The position numbers and the translations under genes are program-made. Positions 31,538 through 42,099 of a stretch of 64,000 nucleotides of DNA are shown here, piece after piece. Source of the DNA: Coprinellus micaceus (Eukaryota > Basidiomycota > Agaricomycetes > Agaricales > Psathyrellaceae); NCBI GenBank assembly GCA_951394405.1, contig OX596345.1:2480001-2544000 (forward strand), read 5' to 3'. The first letter of the stretch is position 1; every line of letters starts with the position of its first letter. Below the pieces are notes generated by a model. The model did no database searches. It was not told the DNA's origin and was given only the letters and a program-made list of their open reading frames with translations.

Positions 31538-33310
31538 ATGATCACCGATCGCGCTTCCCCGCCATCTCCTTACCAGCGTTATCTTGGAACCAACTATCCC
31601 CTACCTGAGATCGCGGTGGATGGGATCCTCGCCTACCTGTATGGCCCACTCCGGGAGCTGGCGTCGGTCAAGCACCAAATCCAAATTCTCCTGGCCAAGC
31701 AAGCCGAGCTCGAAGGCATAATCCATGCTCACGAAGCCCTTGTCCACCCCATCCGAAAGGTTCCCCAAGAAGTTCTCCAACTCATCTTTTTCGCGTGCCT
31801 ACCGACCACGCACTACCCAACGATGGGGATGATGGACCCTCCTTTGGTCCTGACCCAGGTCTGCCGTCTGTGGCGCTCTCTGGCTCTCGATACCCCTCAA
31901 CTTTGGGCCTCTATTCACATTGTGGCTGCTCCCGTGGAAATATTCGGGATTAATGAAGCAAGGTCCCGCATCGAGGGTGTTGAACAGTGGTTGGAGCGGA
32001 GTAAGACATTGCCCCTTTCCCTTTCCATCTACGGACCCTGCAACTACGAGCCCCGGCACGATGTCGACTACGAACTCAGCTTGGCAGTGTGTCGCCACGC
32101 TTCCAGAGTACGCGTGATCGAGTTCAACATGTCCGACCAACTTCTGGGGGAGTTTATCGACGCGCAGGCTGGGCACTGCGGACCATGGTCTTCGCTCGAG
32201 GGAATCAAAATCGACATGAATCTTAAAGATGAGGGCGGCCACGACCTCACCTCTAGCGGATCTTGGGTTTCATCCTGCAACAGCACCATATTTGCAGCAC
32301 CCAACCTTAGAAGCCTTGCACTGCTCAATGTGGATGACAGCGTCCTGCATCTATCACTGCAATGGGACCAGATTGAGAAGCTGAGGGTCGGTGGACTTTG
32401 TCATGGCAGCCTCATCGGACATGTACCTCGAGATGTACGTCGGCTTCTTCAAGCTACACCCAATCTCGCACATCTCCAAATAGTGCTGGAGGGTGGTTTT
32501 GATACGATCGACTCGGACAGCCATCTCGGCATCTCAGCTCCTTTAGAAGGGGAAATCACCCACTCGCACCTCGTCGATCTCGACCTCATGGATATATTTA
32601 TCGATCCATGGCTAGATGAGGAACATGCCGATTTCCTTTCCAACCTGCAACTGCCATCCTTGCAGTCCTTGACTTACGACCTTCGCGTCGTAACCGTCGC
32701 ACCGTCTCTAGATGAAGAACCCCTCCCCAAATTCCTCTCTGCGCAGCACTCCCCCGTCCTCATCACTAGCTTTACAATCAGACTAACCTCCATATACGAA
32801 GAGAATATGGTGAAATGCTTGAAACTCATGCCACTTCTCGAGCATTTGTCGATTCAACGTCCAGAGTTCCCCGTTAATGAAACGGACATGGATAGAAACG
32901 CCATTTCAACGGCGTTTTTCGCCTACCTTCACGACCAGGGTACTCAAAGCATCTGTCCTCGCCTCTCCACAATCTGTGTCGACCCATCCAACATATCCTT
33001 GGGCGATCTCCGGGTCTCACTCGAGAGCCGAGCGATGCTCTCTGGCCCCCATACGGAGACACCCTTCACTCGACTCCGAAGAGTCCATGTCGTCCTTGTG
33101 GAGAAGCGGCCGACCTTCGTCCCTCGAGACCCGGGTCGCACTGTAGACGGAAAGCCCTTGGAGCTTGCGCAGTGCTCCTTGGAGGAAGAATTGAGGGATT
33201 CTGGGGTTGACGCAAAAATTTGCTTGCGTGACCAGGCTCAGGATCCCCGCTCCATACCATACAATTATCCCCCGTTCAACCCAAGGCTAGGAATACGGAC
33301 CGACTCGTAG
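31538..33310 (+). CDS. F-box protein, family A, copy 4 (590 aa)
   Basis: A single exon on the plus strand, directly outside the right end of the KDZ element. The chosen start gives MITDRASPPSPYQRYLGTN, keeping the LGTN signature of the family; a longer frame from 31421 would add unrelated residues. A helical segment (about 25-65) precedes the F-box at about 70-125 (HPIRKVPQEVLQLIFFACLPTTHYPT, PPLVLTQVCRLWRSLALDTPQLW). An LRR-like region with the SLTYDLR and CLKLMPLLEHL motifs shared with copies 1-3 follows. It is shorter than copies 1 and 3, mainly by losses in the LRR-like part. Probable SCF substrate receptor by family; target unknown. Confidence 0.85.
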   Translation: MITDRASPPSPYQRYLGTNYPLPEIAVDGILAYLYGPLRELASVKHQIQILLAKQAELEGIIHAHEALVHPIRKVPQEVLQLIFFACLPTTHYPTMGMMDPPLVLTQVCRLWRSLALDTPQLWASIHIVAAPVEIFGINEARSRIEGVEQWLERSKTLPLSLSIYGPCNYEPRHDVDYELSLAVCRHASRVRVIEFNMSDQLLGEFIDAQAGHCGPWSSLEGIKIDMNLKDEGGHDLTSSGSWVSSCNSTIFAAPNLRSLALLNVDDSVLHLSLQWDQIEKLRVGGLCHGSLIGHVPRDVRRLLQATPNLAHLQIVLEGGFDTIDSDSHLGISAPLEGEITHSHLVDLDLMDIFIDPWLDEEHADFLSNLQLPSLQSLTYDLRVVTVAPSLDEEPLPKFLSAQHSPVLITSFTIRLTSIYEENMVKCLKLMPLLEHLSIQRPEFPVNETDMDRNAISTAFFAYLHDQGTQSICPRLSTICVDPSNISLGDLRVSLESRAMLSGPHTETPFTRLRRVHVVLVEKRPTFVPRDPGRTVDGKPLELAQCSLEEELRDSGVDAKICLRDQAQDPRSIPYNYPPFNPRLGIRTDS

Positions 33311-33592
33311 GGTTTTCATCATGATCTCTTCCTTTTCGAAGCTCTCCCCCTTGTTTCACCAACTCTCGTTTAGGTCCGCTTCAATTGGTGCTTTGTGGGT
33401 GTTCACTCCCCGAGTTTGATGTATCAATAAGACGCCCACCGTTGGGACACGCTTAAAACGACAGGGATCATCTGAGCACCCATCATCGCCTGGTGCGTTC
33501 CACATTCTCCCCCACCGCTGAGCAGAGGCCGGTCCTCTCATCGCTGAACCTTCCTGGAAATCTTACCTTTCCTGGCCGAGCTTCCAAGAATC

Positions 33593-34151
33593 ATGAAGTG
33601 AGCCCTATCTGCTTCACATCGTCACCAACGCTGATAGCCCAATCGCTAGGTTCTCTACAAAGGGACTGTTCCTTGCGGCGCTCGCTGCCCCTTCGCTTGT
33701 GTACGGACGTCCAATTCAAGAACGGGGGCTCATTGGGCGGTATAACCGACAGGTTTCCGAGCGCAATTTTGACTACGCGGGTGTGTACCTTGGCCTCGTT
33801 GAGCGTGGGGTATCCCAGTCCAAGATCGCGGTAAGTTCCCCTCTCTCGCACCCGTAGCCGCGGGCTAACGGCGTCCGGGTTCCCCTGTAGACCAAGTCAA
33901 ATAGACAGAGGAAGCCGCAGAGTCCGAGTAATAAGTCTCTCAAGCCAGGGCGCCGGAGCTCTATAACCCCTCCCAAGCCAGGGAGGCGTGATTCTGTATC
34001 GGCGTTGAAACCGGCAAGGCAAAACTCGGTATCGGGCTCCAGACCTCAGCCGCCGAGACGAATGTCGACACTAGCAACAGACTTCTATGGCATGCCTGCC
34101 CTCCATCTCGTTGAAAACGTACCTGTCCATCCAGAGCCGCCAACTCCCTAA
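33593..34151 (+). CDS. Small secreted basic protein with repeated RR-x-S motifs (148 aa)
   Basis: Three exons: 33593-33597 (only ATG plus two bases), 33650-33830 and 33891-34151, phases consistent. The product begins with a clear signal peptide (MKFSTKGLFLAALAAPSLVYG). A short segment with Arg pairs follows (GLIGRYNRQVSERNFDYAGVYLGLVERGVSQSKIA), then a basic Ser/Pro/Arg-rich tail with PKPGRR and RRSS, RRDS, RQNS, RRMS sites. It ends LHLVENVPVHPEPPTP. No Cys are present. I know no family. The five-base first exon makes it easy to miss; the model rests on the signal peptide and on consistent splice sites. Alternative: transcription starting in exon 2 with no signal peptide. Confidence 0.55.
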
Positions 34152-35223
34152 ATTGCGCCTCAATTTCTCTGGCGCGATCTACCGTAATACGGGCTGGGTC
34201 GCATAGTCTCCTTAGGTATACTACACATAGGGGGATGATATATTTAACGTTTACGGAAAGGGTCGAACCGTATTGCGACTCGTATGGCTGGAGGGATGCC
34301 AGTGACTCCCCAGTGCGCCACCGGCGGGGCGCGGGAAAGGTTAGCCATTTTGAAGTTACGACCGAATTTGTAGGTATTTCCTCCGAGTTTCAAGCTTTCC
34401 TCTCTCCGTCATCTTCCTCGAACCACACCTTTCCCATTGGGTCACCAAACAAACAGAGTCGTTTAGGCCGGATTTTGGATCGGTTCCCGGCTGAAGGCAG
34501 CGCCTCGCAATACCAGTGGGCTCCAATGCCTCCCGTTCACCCCCGTCCCAGCCCCAGCGACGATCCCACTCCATTGTCAATTCCGACGGCGATCCTCCCT
34601 CCCGCTCCGCGTGCTCGAATCTGGGATACCTGGAACCACCGAATCGAAGTGGAATGTCCGTCAAAAGCCCCGCGTACGGCCCACCAAAGCAAGTGATGGA
34701 CAATGAATGGGACTGGTTGGAATCGTCAACGGCCGTCGGACAAGAAATACTCTGGTTCGACCCACCAGGAACACGTCGGGATGGATACCACTTCTTCCGT
34801 ATGCGGAATACGCGCCTCTTAGTCCGACACCGACTGGTGCACGAACGCCTGGTCTGCGCTAGAGGACTATCATAGTCGACATATCGCGGCGAATGTGCCT
34901 GATCGAATTTCCTCCTGCTCGATACGGCTTCTTGAGCTTCTCAGCGACCTTCCGCAGCTGCTTTCCCCGTATTCGCGCTGATCGCTGGACCATACGCCGA
35001 CGTGGATAGGGCGTCCACCTCGATCTCCGTACACTCCTCTTCGTTGACTCAAGGATTCGCTTACACTGACTAGCAAAGACGGCCGTCTGATCGCGGCTAT
35101 TCACGGAGGGGCCAATATTTAAGTCGACGACATACGTTCCCTAGTCTTCACCATTCCCTTCTCAGCCTAGTTAACTCTCACCAACACCTCTCCATCCCCG
35201 CTCGTCCAACTAGCTCGACCAAC
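34152..35223. other. Intergenic, 5' flank of the terpene synthase
   Basis: Plus-strand frames at about 34235-34696 and 34516-34875 overlap each other, lack recognisable features and are not called. The last 150 bp before 35224 are pyrimidine-rich, as expected for the promoter and leader of the terpene synthase. Confidence 0.4.
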
Positions 35224-36306
35224 ATGCCTTACAACTCCGTCCCCGTCGACACCTCCGGCCTTCCCTACTGCTTCACGCGCCTCCCCGTCCGTATCCATCG
35301 CGACAAGGACGAGATCCAGCGTTTCACCCTCGAGCTTGTCAACGCTACAAAGAAGGAGGGGTCTAAAGCGCACAAGCACGCTTTGTACAGGCATGCGGTC
35401 ACCGGTCCCGATATGAACGTATACGCGCTCTCGTGGTGTGAGGCCGATCTCGACAAGATGAAGCTCCTCATCGAGTTCATCGAGTTGATCTGGGCACATG
35501 ATGGTCAGTCTCCCCTCCTCCCTCTTCGCTAGCGCGTTTATCCTGATGCGTGGTGGTAGACGTCACTGAGGAGGACCCCCTCGACGATGCGGTTTCCGAG
35601 TGCGAGCAACTCCGAAGGGCGATGTATGAGGAGTACGACAACGAGCCGGTCGCCGATAACCAGTTCGGTCTGCGTATCATTCGCTTCCGCGACATCCGCA
35701 ACAGGATGAAGGCCATCGACGCCGTCGGCTGGGTCGAGATCCAAGACACCATGGAGGAGTGGCTCCCCATCGACACCAAGTTGAAGGAGTGGGACTCGTT
35801 GGAGGAGTACCTCGACCTGAGGAAGGTGCACGTCGGCAACAAGTGAGTTTTCGCTGGTCCCTTCTATTTTGAGCCAGCCTCTAACGGGGGTCTCAAGCGT
35901 CATGACGAGCTTCATCCGCTGGGCGATGGGTATCCACCTCACCAAGGACGAGCTCAAGTTCATCCAGCCCTACACCGACGCCGTCGGCATCTGGCTCGGC
36001 CTCATGAACGACTTCATGTCGTGGAAGCGCGAACGCACCCAGCCCACCGACCGTATCATGAACACCGTCCACCTCCTGATGAAGAAGCACGGACTCCCAG
36101 AGGAAGTCTCGATCGACGCCACCCGCGGTATCCTTGTCAAGCAGGAGGGTAAGGTCCTCGAGATGAGCCAGGATCTCCACGCGAAGGCGGGCCTCTCGAC
36201 GGGGCTGAGAGCGTACATCGATAACCTTGAGTACTACGCCGGTGCGACTTTCTACTGGAGCTTGCTTGCGCCGAGGTATGCCAAGCCCCAGTCGTTCGAT
36301 GTTTAG
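35224..36306 (+). CDS. Class I terpene synthase (323 aa)
   Basis: Three exons: 35224-35503, 35560-35842 and 35898-36306, all in phase. The metal-binding motif appears at the first splice junction as WAHDDVTEED (residues about 90-98), the D-D-x-x-E type. The second metal site, NDFMSWKRE (about 225-233), fits the NSE consensus ND-x-x-S-x-x-K-E. An Arg in the FRDIRNRM segment and the C-terminal YYAG-ATFYWSLLAPRY correspond to the pyrophosphate sensor and RY-type end region. Length and motifs fit compact alpha-domain terpene cyclases of basidiomycetes, which cyclise prenyl diphosphates such as farnesyl diphosphate. The product and substrate length cannot be told from the sequence. There is no targeting peptide, so the enzyme is presumably cytosolic. 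No immediate oxidase neighbours; a P450 lies about 25 kb away. Confidence 0.88.
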
Positions 36307-36854
36307 GTCGGGTCTTTTGGTGGACTTTCGTATTGCTCCCTGCATCCAAACTAGATCATAGATCTTACTCTTCAATCATCCTTCATCACTGTTCCCGCTC
36401 CGTAAAACAATAGTTTCCTACCAAGCCAAGTCATGCACACCCTACCTCATCCATCTACTCACACACACACACACACACACTACGTCGACAATATTAAACT
36501 GTGCTTGACCCTCTCCCACACTGTGAGCTTCAGGCTAAACATCATCTCCCGCGCTCACCCGTCGTGAAGTTATTTCTGAGAGACAGTTAGCAGTGGGAAC
36601 TCCTGAAAATTTCTCACCGCTGCTCGCTCGTTCTTCACCGGGTTGGTACATTCCTCCCTCAGGCCCTACGCCTCCCTGGTGCCCGAAGAAGATCTGGATT
36701 GTAGACGCACATGTGTGTACGCTCACACATGATCGGGAGGGAGAATCCGCAATGTGTGCGCACACTATACACCCACATCCAGCAGGTTCATGTGGCGCAC
36801 CCCCCACCGTTGATGAACCGGTGCCCTCCACTTCGCAATCTCCTTACCGACATG
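36307..36854. other. Intergenic with (AC)n microsatellite
   Basis: No gene recognised. A run of about ten AC units lies near 36460-36480. Confidence 0.5.
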
Positions 36855-37789
36855 ATGTCCGCCTTCTTCCCAGTGGAGCTCATCGAGCTCATCGTCGACA
36901 AGGTCTCCGAACGCAGGGGCCATACAAAGACGCTCAATTCTCTGAGCCTCACGTGTACGGCTCTCACCCTTCGCTGCCAAAGACTCCTCTGGGCCACCGT
37001 CTCCTTCTACTTCGACACCGACCTCAACAGCGAAGCACACTACGCCTCACTACAGCGCGCACGCAGGATTGCATTTTGCACAACGACGGCCTCATACGTC
37101 TGATCTTTCACGTTCCATGTCGTTTCATTGACCGACATTCCGAAGAAGACGAATCCTGTTACGAACGCAATACGAAACATGGTGAACGTCGTCGAGTTCG
37201 CGTTGATTTATGGGTGGCCGCGGTCGAATATACAGACTAGCAACCTCGTCGAATTCGAGTCTTACCCCGAGCCGTGGCAGAAAGCCGTTCGGAGTCTTGT
37301 GTGTAGCCCAAGGCTCCGAAAGCCCGGGGTGAGCATTTCCCGGGTGATGCAGCGGTGAAGGCGCTCGGAAGTATCACCAGTCTGGATCTGCGGGGCCGTT
37401 CGGTCGTATGTCCAACACTTGGTACCGAAGGCGCTGTGGGGTGGTATGTGTGTATTGGATATTTGGAACGGCATGTCGGGATTCATCCTGTCTTTCATTC
37501 GCTCCCCGTTCATAGCCATGAAGGTCCTGGTGGAGGTCTCAGCTCGGCGTCATACTTGAAGAGGCCCCCATGCGACTCATATTCATACGACAATTTCTTT
37601 CGCCCATTCCTCAGCCCGCATGTAGGTGAAAGGCAACCGATGATCGACTTCTCCAGCGTCAACACCTTCAGCTATTATCCATAGGCGAGGCAACCAACTC
37701 CCCCATCCACGACCGTGGCGAAGGTTTCATTCGTGAAATGGCCTGTCTAGAGAGCCTTCATCTTCTCACATCTGCAAACTGAGGAAGTC

Positions 37790-39080
37790 TTTACTAGGGG
37801 AAGTGGGCCTAGCAAGGACCACTAAGTAAAGGGGCGGGTAGCGAGGAAGCCGCCTTGCTGACTTCGAAAAGCGAGAAAGGCGGGTTCCCTGCTAACTGCC
37901 CCCGGATAAAGTAGCTCCTAGCATTCCCACGGCTTCTTTGCTTTTCGTCGTGAGCTTGGTACCGCTGCCCTAGATAAGTGATCCCTACTAGGTTCACTAA
38001 GATATGTCATTCTCACTAGGAAGAGTCGTTTCCACTGAGAAATGTGTTCAAGGCTTTGCGAGGCTATGTATTGTGAATTTGGTAGGCGCTCCGCCTCCGA
38101 GACTGTGATAGGCGGCGATGATACCGATTGGAAAAGCTCTGGCAGCGCACCAGCTTCCTTTGCTCGCACCACCACCATCCCATTGTCCCCTTCATTCTGT
38201 GATGGCACTATGAGGCTTGTTTTCTGAATGATACTTGTGCTTGTTGTTCTGCTCATGAGTCGCCACGGTCCCACCCAAGGCTGCAAGGAGACACAGCCAA
38301 CCCTGCAATGCCTCGCTGACCACACCACAACATGGGTTCTCTACACCGCAGAGAGGGACCGGGCGTTGACAGGGGTACTAACTCTCCACCAGAAGCGCAT
38401 GCGGGTGCATTTACCCCCGGCTATCCTACCTGAACCAATGAGTCCTGACCTTGTGAACAGATCCACATTTAGGCGCCCGCCCATCCATGCACATCCTCAG
38501 TTCCCACCGTTAGCTCCCCATCGGCTCCCCTTTCCCGGCCCAGTGGTGAAGCTTCTGTCCGGCGTCCTGGTAGACCTTAGATATACCAATAGACACAAAG
38601 TCCCATAGACGCCACGCCCCATAATAGATGCTGGACCGAATAGACGTTTGAATTCCGTTGCATTACCATTGTGGGCAAGTGGATTACAGCCAGCGGCCCC
38701 TCCTGCGAGCATTAGGCGCACGCTAGAATCTGGGCTTCAAGGTTCCAAAAAGCTATGTCCACTTATCTCAGTCGCCTTTACTATTTTATACGTTCCTACT
38801 AGGCCCGCTTTTTTATGTGAAGTCTACTAAGATAAGCGCTGCACCACTTAGATCAGCCGTCCCTAGCTTGGCAAAGTGAGGAATCGGCATCTTAGTGGAT
38901 TTCCCGCTTCCTAGTCTGGCGCCTGGAGCTTAGTTGCCCCTCACTTTCCCTATCTCACCTAGTCTAGCCTAGTCTCGACTCCCTCGGTTTACAGATGCAG
39001 TGCGTGCTCGAGCCAAACAAATCAAACTCGCGTGTATGGGCTAACCTTATGGATTCACCCAGACGTGCATTCCTCGTTCA
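37790..39080. mobile_element. Probable insertion within intron 2 of the F-box pseudogene
   Basis: The intact paralogue has a 93-bp intron at this place; here there are about 1.3 kb. The segment is dotted with CTAGG/CCTAG and CACTAAG/CTTAGTG motifs on both strands, more densely near the two ends, like subterminal repeats of a DNA transposon. No coding frame or exact ends were recognised. Confidence 0.4.
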
Positions 39081-39130
39081 GTGACGGATTCCCGGTCCAT
39101 ACCATTCTGCGCGAGCTCAGCACCGCGGCC

Positions 39131-39860
39131 CACTATGAAACCTTTTGACGCGGGTTACCCGCGTCAGCCCGCGTTTGCCCCCGACCGCCCGCGACAAAAC
39201 CAGGACGAAATCCCTGTGAGCCGTATTTGACACGGCTGGACGCGGAAAGCAAACCCGCGGTACTCACAGGGTACTGGAAGTACCTGTCCGTGACGGGGAA
39301 AGCGCTGGCGCGTCATAGTCAGGGACAGCCCAGCCACCCGACGGATAATTTGCACAAGTCCGTTCAGACGGAGCTTAAACGACGGGTATATAACCCTCCG
39401 ATAAGTGGTTCACTCGGTAATCGACACCTTCCCTCCCCTCTCTCGCCTACTCAGGTATTCGCCACTTCGAGGAGGATGTATCTCATGTATGGGGTATGCT
39501 AACTTTGTGGTGAGTGCATGATAGGCTCACACACGATCACGCAGATACTAACATCATCTCAGACGCACCGACAGTCTTTCGCGGTTGGATGCTCGTGAAG
39601 AGGAGGGGCCACCAGTGAGATCTAGAGAGTTTCTTCCCTCCCGATTCTGTCTCGTTGGCTGACCCCTTTCTCAGTATCTGTGAGGGGGCGAACCGTCAGT
39701 CCGCTTTTGGAGGCCGATCAGGCGTCGAAGCTTAGGCGCCCGCCGGAGCAGGGGGCCCACCCGTCTTTGACGAGGACTATACCTGGCCTAGCCGGATAAA
39801 GTACTCGTCTGGGCCGGGGGTTGCTGACGCGGGATACCCGCGTCAAAAGGGTTCTCAGTG
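39131..39860. mobile_element. CACTA-like non-autonomous element (730 bp), 3-bp duplication GCC
   Basis: Left end CACTATGAAACCTTTTGACG; right end, read inward, CACTGAGAACCCTTTTGACG. The repeat continues with CGGGTTACCCGCGTCAGC and CGGGTATCCCGCGTCAGC. Both sides are flanked by GCC. Ends starting CACT(A/G) and a 3-bp duplication are the signature of CACTA (CMC/EnSpm) elements. Discounting the element and one GCC leaves the F-box frame uninterrupted across the site. The interior shows no transposase. Confidence 0.8.
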
Positions 39861-40570
39861 GCCTATTCTACCCTCGCCCTCATCAAACTCGACCTGTATC
39901 AAGGATGCATCATCACGGCCCCAGCCGTGGATCCTTACATGGGTCTCTGCTCCGGGATCCTGCCAAAGCTCACCAACCTCCGAGCTATCATACTGGACCT
40001 TCATTTCAAGGGGCCTCGAGGGGAACTATCCCGACTGGCAGGTGACCATGCTCGACCCTGCCTGGGGTTCGGCATGGAGACAACTCGATGATGCCTTACG
40101 ATTGGGGGGATTTACGCACCTCCAAGGAGTTCGATTAGGAGTGCTCATTAAGCCCTCGAGGGTGGAATACAAAACGGCGAGGAAGCATAAACTGGCGGCT
40201 GCGAGGTGCGTTATGAGATATCTGACGGAGACAGCGTATACCGAGTGGTCCCAGGGATCGAGGAAGAGGGCCGAGGAAGGAGAGGGATTTAAGTTCGATT
40301 TTGGGGTGGATTTGGAGCACAGCATCGATGGAGGGTAGGGCCATATAGGTAGATAGAAAGAGGCTCACTCTGCGCAGAGGGAGGGTGATACTGTACTTCG
40401 ATGTTTACAGGGCCTGAACCGGACATCTGGAGTGGTATAGTAATGTCGTTACGTCGTGAAGGTACATATGGCATAATATACACGTCGGCGGAAAGCAAGG
40501 CCAGTCCAAGAATATTAGTGAAGTGATATGAATAGGTAGTTGTACCAGCCAGCATATAAAAGCGAGGATA

Positions 40571-42099
40571 TCAGATCAAAAGCGAGCCAAGGGCAACTGC
40601 CAAAGACGGGATGACCACAGCGACATACGACCCCAAAGCCCTATTCGCCGCATTCTTCCCCTTCTCCCCGGCCCACCTCCAATCCCTCCAGGCACTATGC
40701 ATCATGACCGCAAACGCCTGCGCCTCCGGGCTTTGGCCATCATCCAACTTCTCCTTGACACTCGTCGGGTTCACGACAGGCCTCAACCATCCGTCGGTCG
40801 TGAAGTGCTCATAGTCGTTGAACCTCGTCCAGTTCTGGTTTGTCCAAGGACCCGAGTTCGGGGTGAGGAGAGTGAGCCGGGAGCGCTCGGCGTAGGGAAC
40901 ATAGGTGTGGGTGTCCATGACCGTCGAGGCGCGGTACACGCTGGCAGTCATCAGTGCGGTGGAGGCAGCATCGTAGAAGGTGTTAGGATCGTTGAGGTAG
41001 TTCCGTAGGAGATTCTCGCCGTCGAAGTACCGATCGTATACGCCCTGGTGGATTTCCTCGACCCATTTCTTGAGATCTTTCTTCTCGTTCTTCATCTTGC
41101 CACTCCATTTGCTGTGGTCGATGGTAGCGTAGACCCGGAGCATGCCAGCGGCGGCCCAGGCGTTACCTAGCGAAAGTGTGAGTAGACGAACCGAATGATC
41201 GGAAGACGAGGAACGAACCGGTTGCCCAGTATCCGTTGTCGGCGTCGCTAGATCCACCAACAATATGCCTCCACACTCCAGCACTCTTATCGTAGAGTTG
41301 ATCGTGGTAGAGCCGGATCTGGTTGTATGCTTGGTCGACGACAGTCTTGTTATCAGTGATTACGCCGTAGTACGCGAGGAACGGGGGAAGCATGAAGACG
41401 GCGTCAGACCTATGCCAATACACGATCAGTCTGTCTGCAGGTCCGCCGTTAATATGAGGACCTACCAAATCTGAACGTCTTCAAGACGGTGACTAATGGC
41501 CCCATCGCCATTCTTCGGAACACGGTCGGTATAGAGGAAGTTTAGCTGATTCCTCGCGGCCCGCTCGTACTGGTCGTCTTTCTGGTCGAGGTTCGTCCAG
41601 TTGGCGAGCAGAACAGCGACACCAATCGAGGCAGGGTCCGCTACAGACGAGTCTCCTTGCAGTGGTGCAGGATCTTCGTAGATGGGTTGATGTCAGCGGA
41701 CGTCATCGAGCTTCGGAGTTCGTGGAAACTCACCATTGCCTCCAGCGCCACCCTGTAAGACCTGGCGAGCGATGTCCCAGATAGGGTTGAGAGGGCCTTG
41801 TTGGTCACCCGGGATGTTCGATGGAGGGGGGAGGTCGTTGTTAGCAAAGACGCTGTAGCGAGTCGCGTTGTGTTCGAGGATGGCTTGTGCACGTGTGCCA
41901 ATCTCCCAACTGACAACAGAGAATGGTTCGTCACTGAACTTCGGGTGAAGGTGACTGAAGCATCGTACCTTCGTCGAGCGCTAGCAGCGAGGCGAGAAGA
42001 AATGAGGTTGACTTGCTCATCAGCCAGTTCTTGGGCGACTATAGGTCGCGCCACGAGCGTGAGCAAGACTACACCAGCCAGACCTGAGGGCGTCTTCAT
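40571..42099 (-). CDS. Six-hairpin glycosidase, GH105-like, secreted with GPI-type tail
   Basis: Five exons: 42099-41969, 41909-41734, 41640-41466, 41409-41219 and 41166-40571, all in phase (422 aa). The signal peptide is MKTPSGLAGVVLLTLVARPIVA. The catalytic (alpha/alpha)6 barrel shows HRLEDVQIWSDAVFMLPPFLAYYG, KSAGVWRHIVGG, and GYWATGNAWAAAGMLRVYATI. The last corresponds to the W-x-x-GNGW region that carries the active-site Asp in GH88/GH105 unsaturated glycuronyl hydrolases. The Asp pair DAD just before it is a candidate catalytic residue. Two N-glycosylation sites appear near NHNATRYS and NWTN. A hydrophobic C-terminal stretch after AANRALGS suggests GPI anchoring. Likely acts on pectin- or rhamnogalacturonan-derived oligosaccharides; this is inferred from the family, and fungal members are little characterised. 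Confidence 0.75.

Larger units (their letters stand above)
36855..40338 (+). pseudogene. F-box protein, family B, copy 1: decayed and split by insertions
   Basis: Homologous to the intact gene at 42882-44358. The N-terminal part is MSAFFPVELIELIVDKVSER..., then LNSLSLTCTALTLRCQRLLWATVSF. An in-frame TGA at 37101-37103 interrupts it where the intact paralogue has sense codons. Homology resumes (NPVTNAIRNMVNVVEFALIYG) and reaches GFIREMACLESLHLLTS near 37790. About 1.3 kb of foreign sequence follows at the position of the paralogue's second intron. Coding resumes at about 39090 (HTILRELSTAA), is cut at 39130 by a 730-bp element, and continues from 39861 (YSTLALIKLDLYQG...PYMGLC). A further frame change near 40040 precedes the end at 40338. 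Not expected to give a functional protein. Confidence 0.75.

Noticed and set aside
34235..34335. Possible tRNA around GGTCGAACC
   Set aside because: The T-stem does not pair and no D arm or acceptor stem can be formed.
35538..36375. Minus-strand frames of 140-160 aa
   Set aside because: Antisense of the terpene synthase exons; the plus strand carries the metal-binding motifs.
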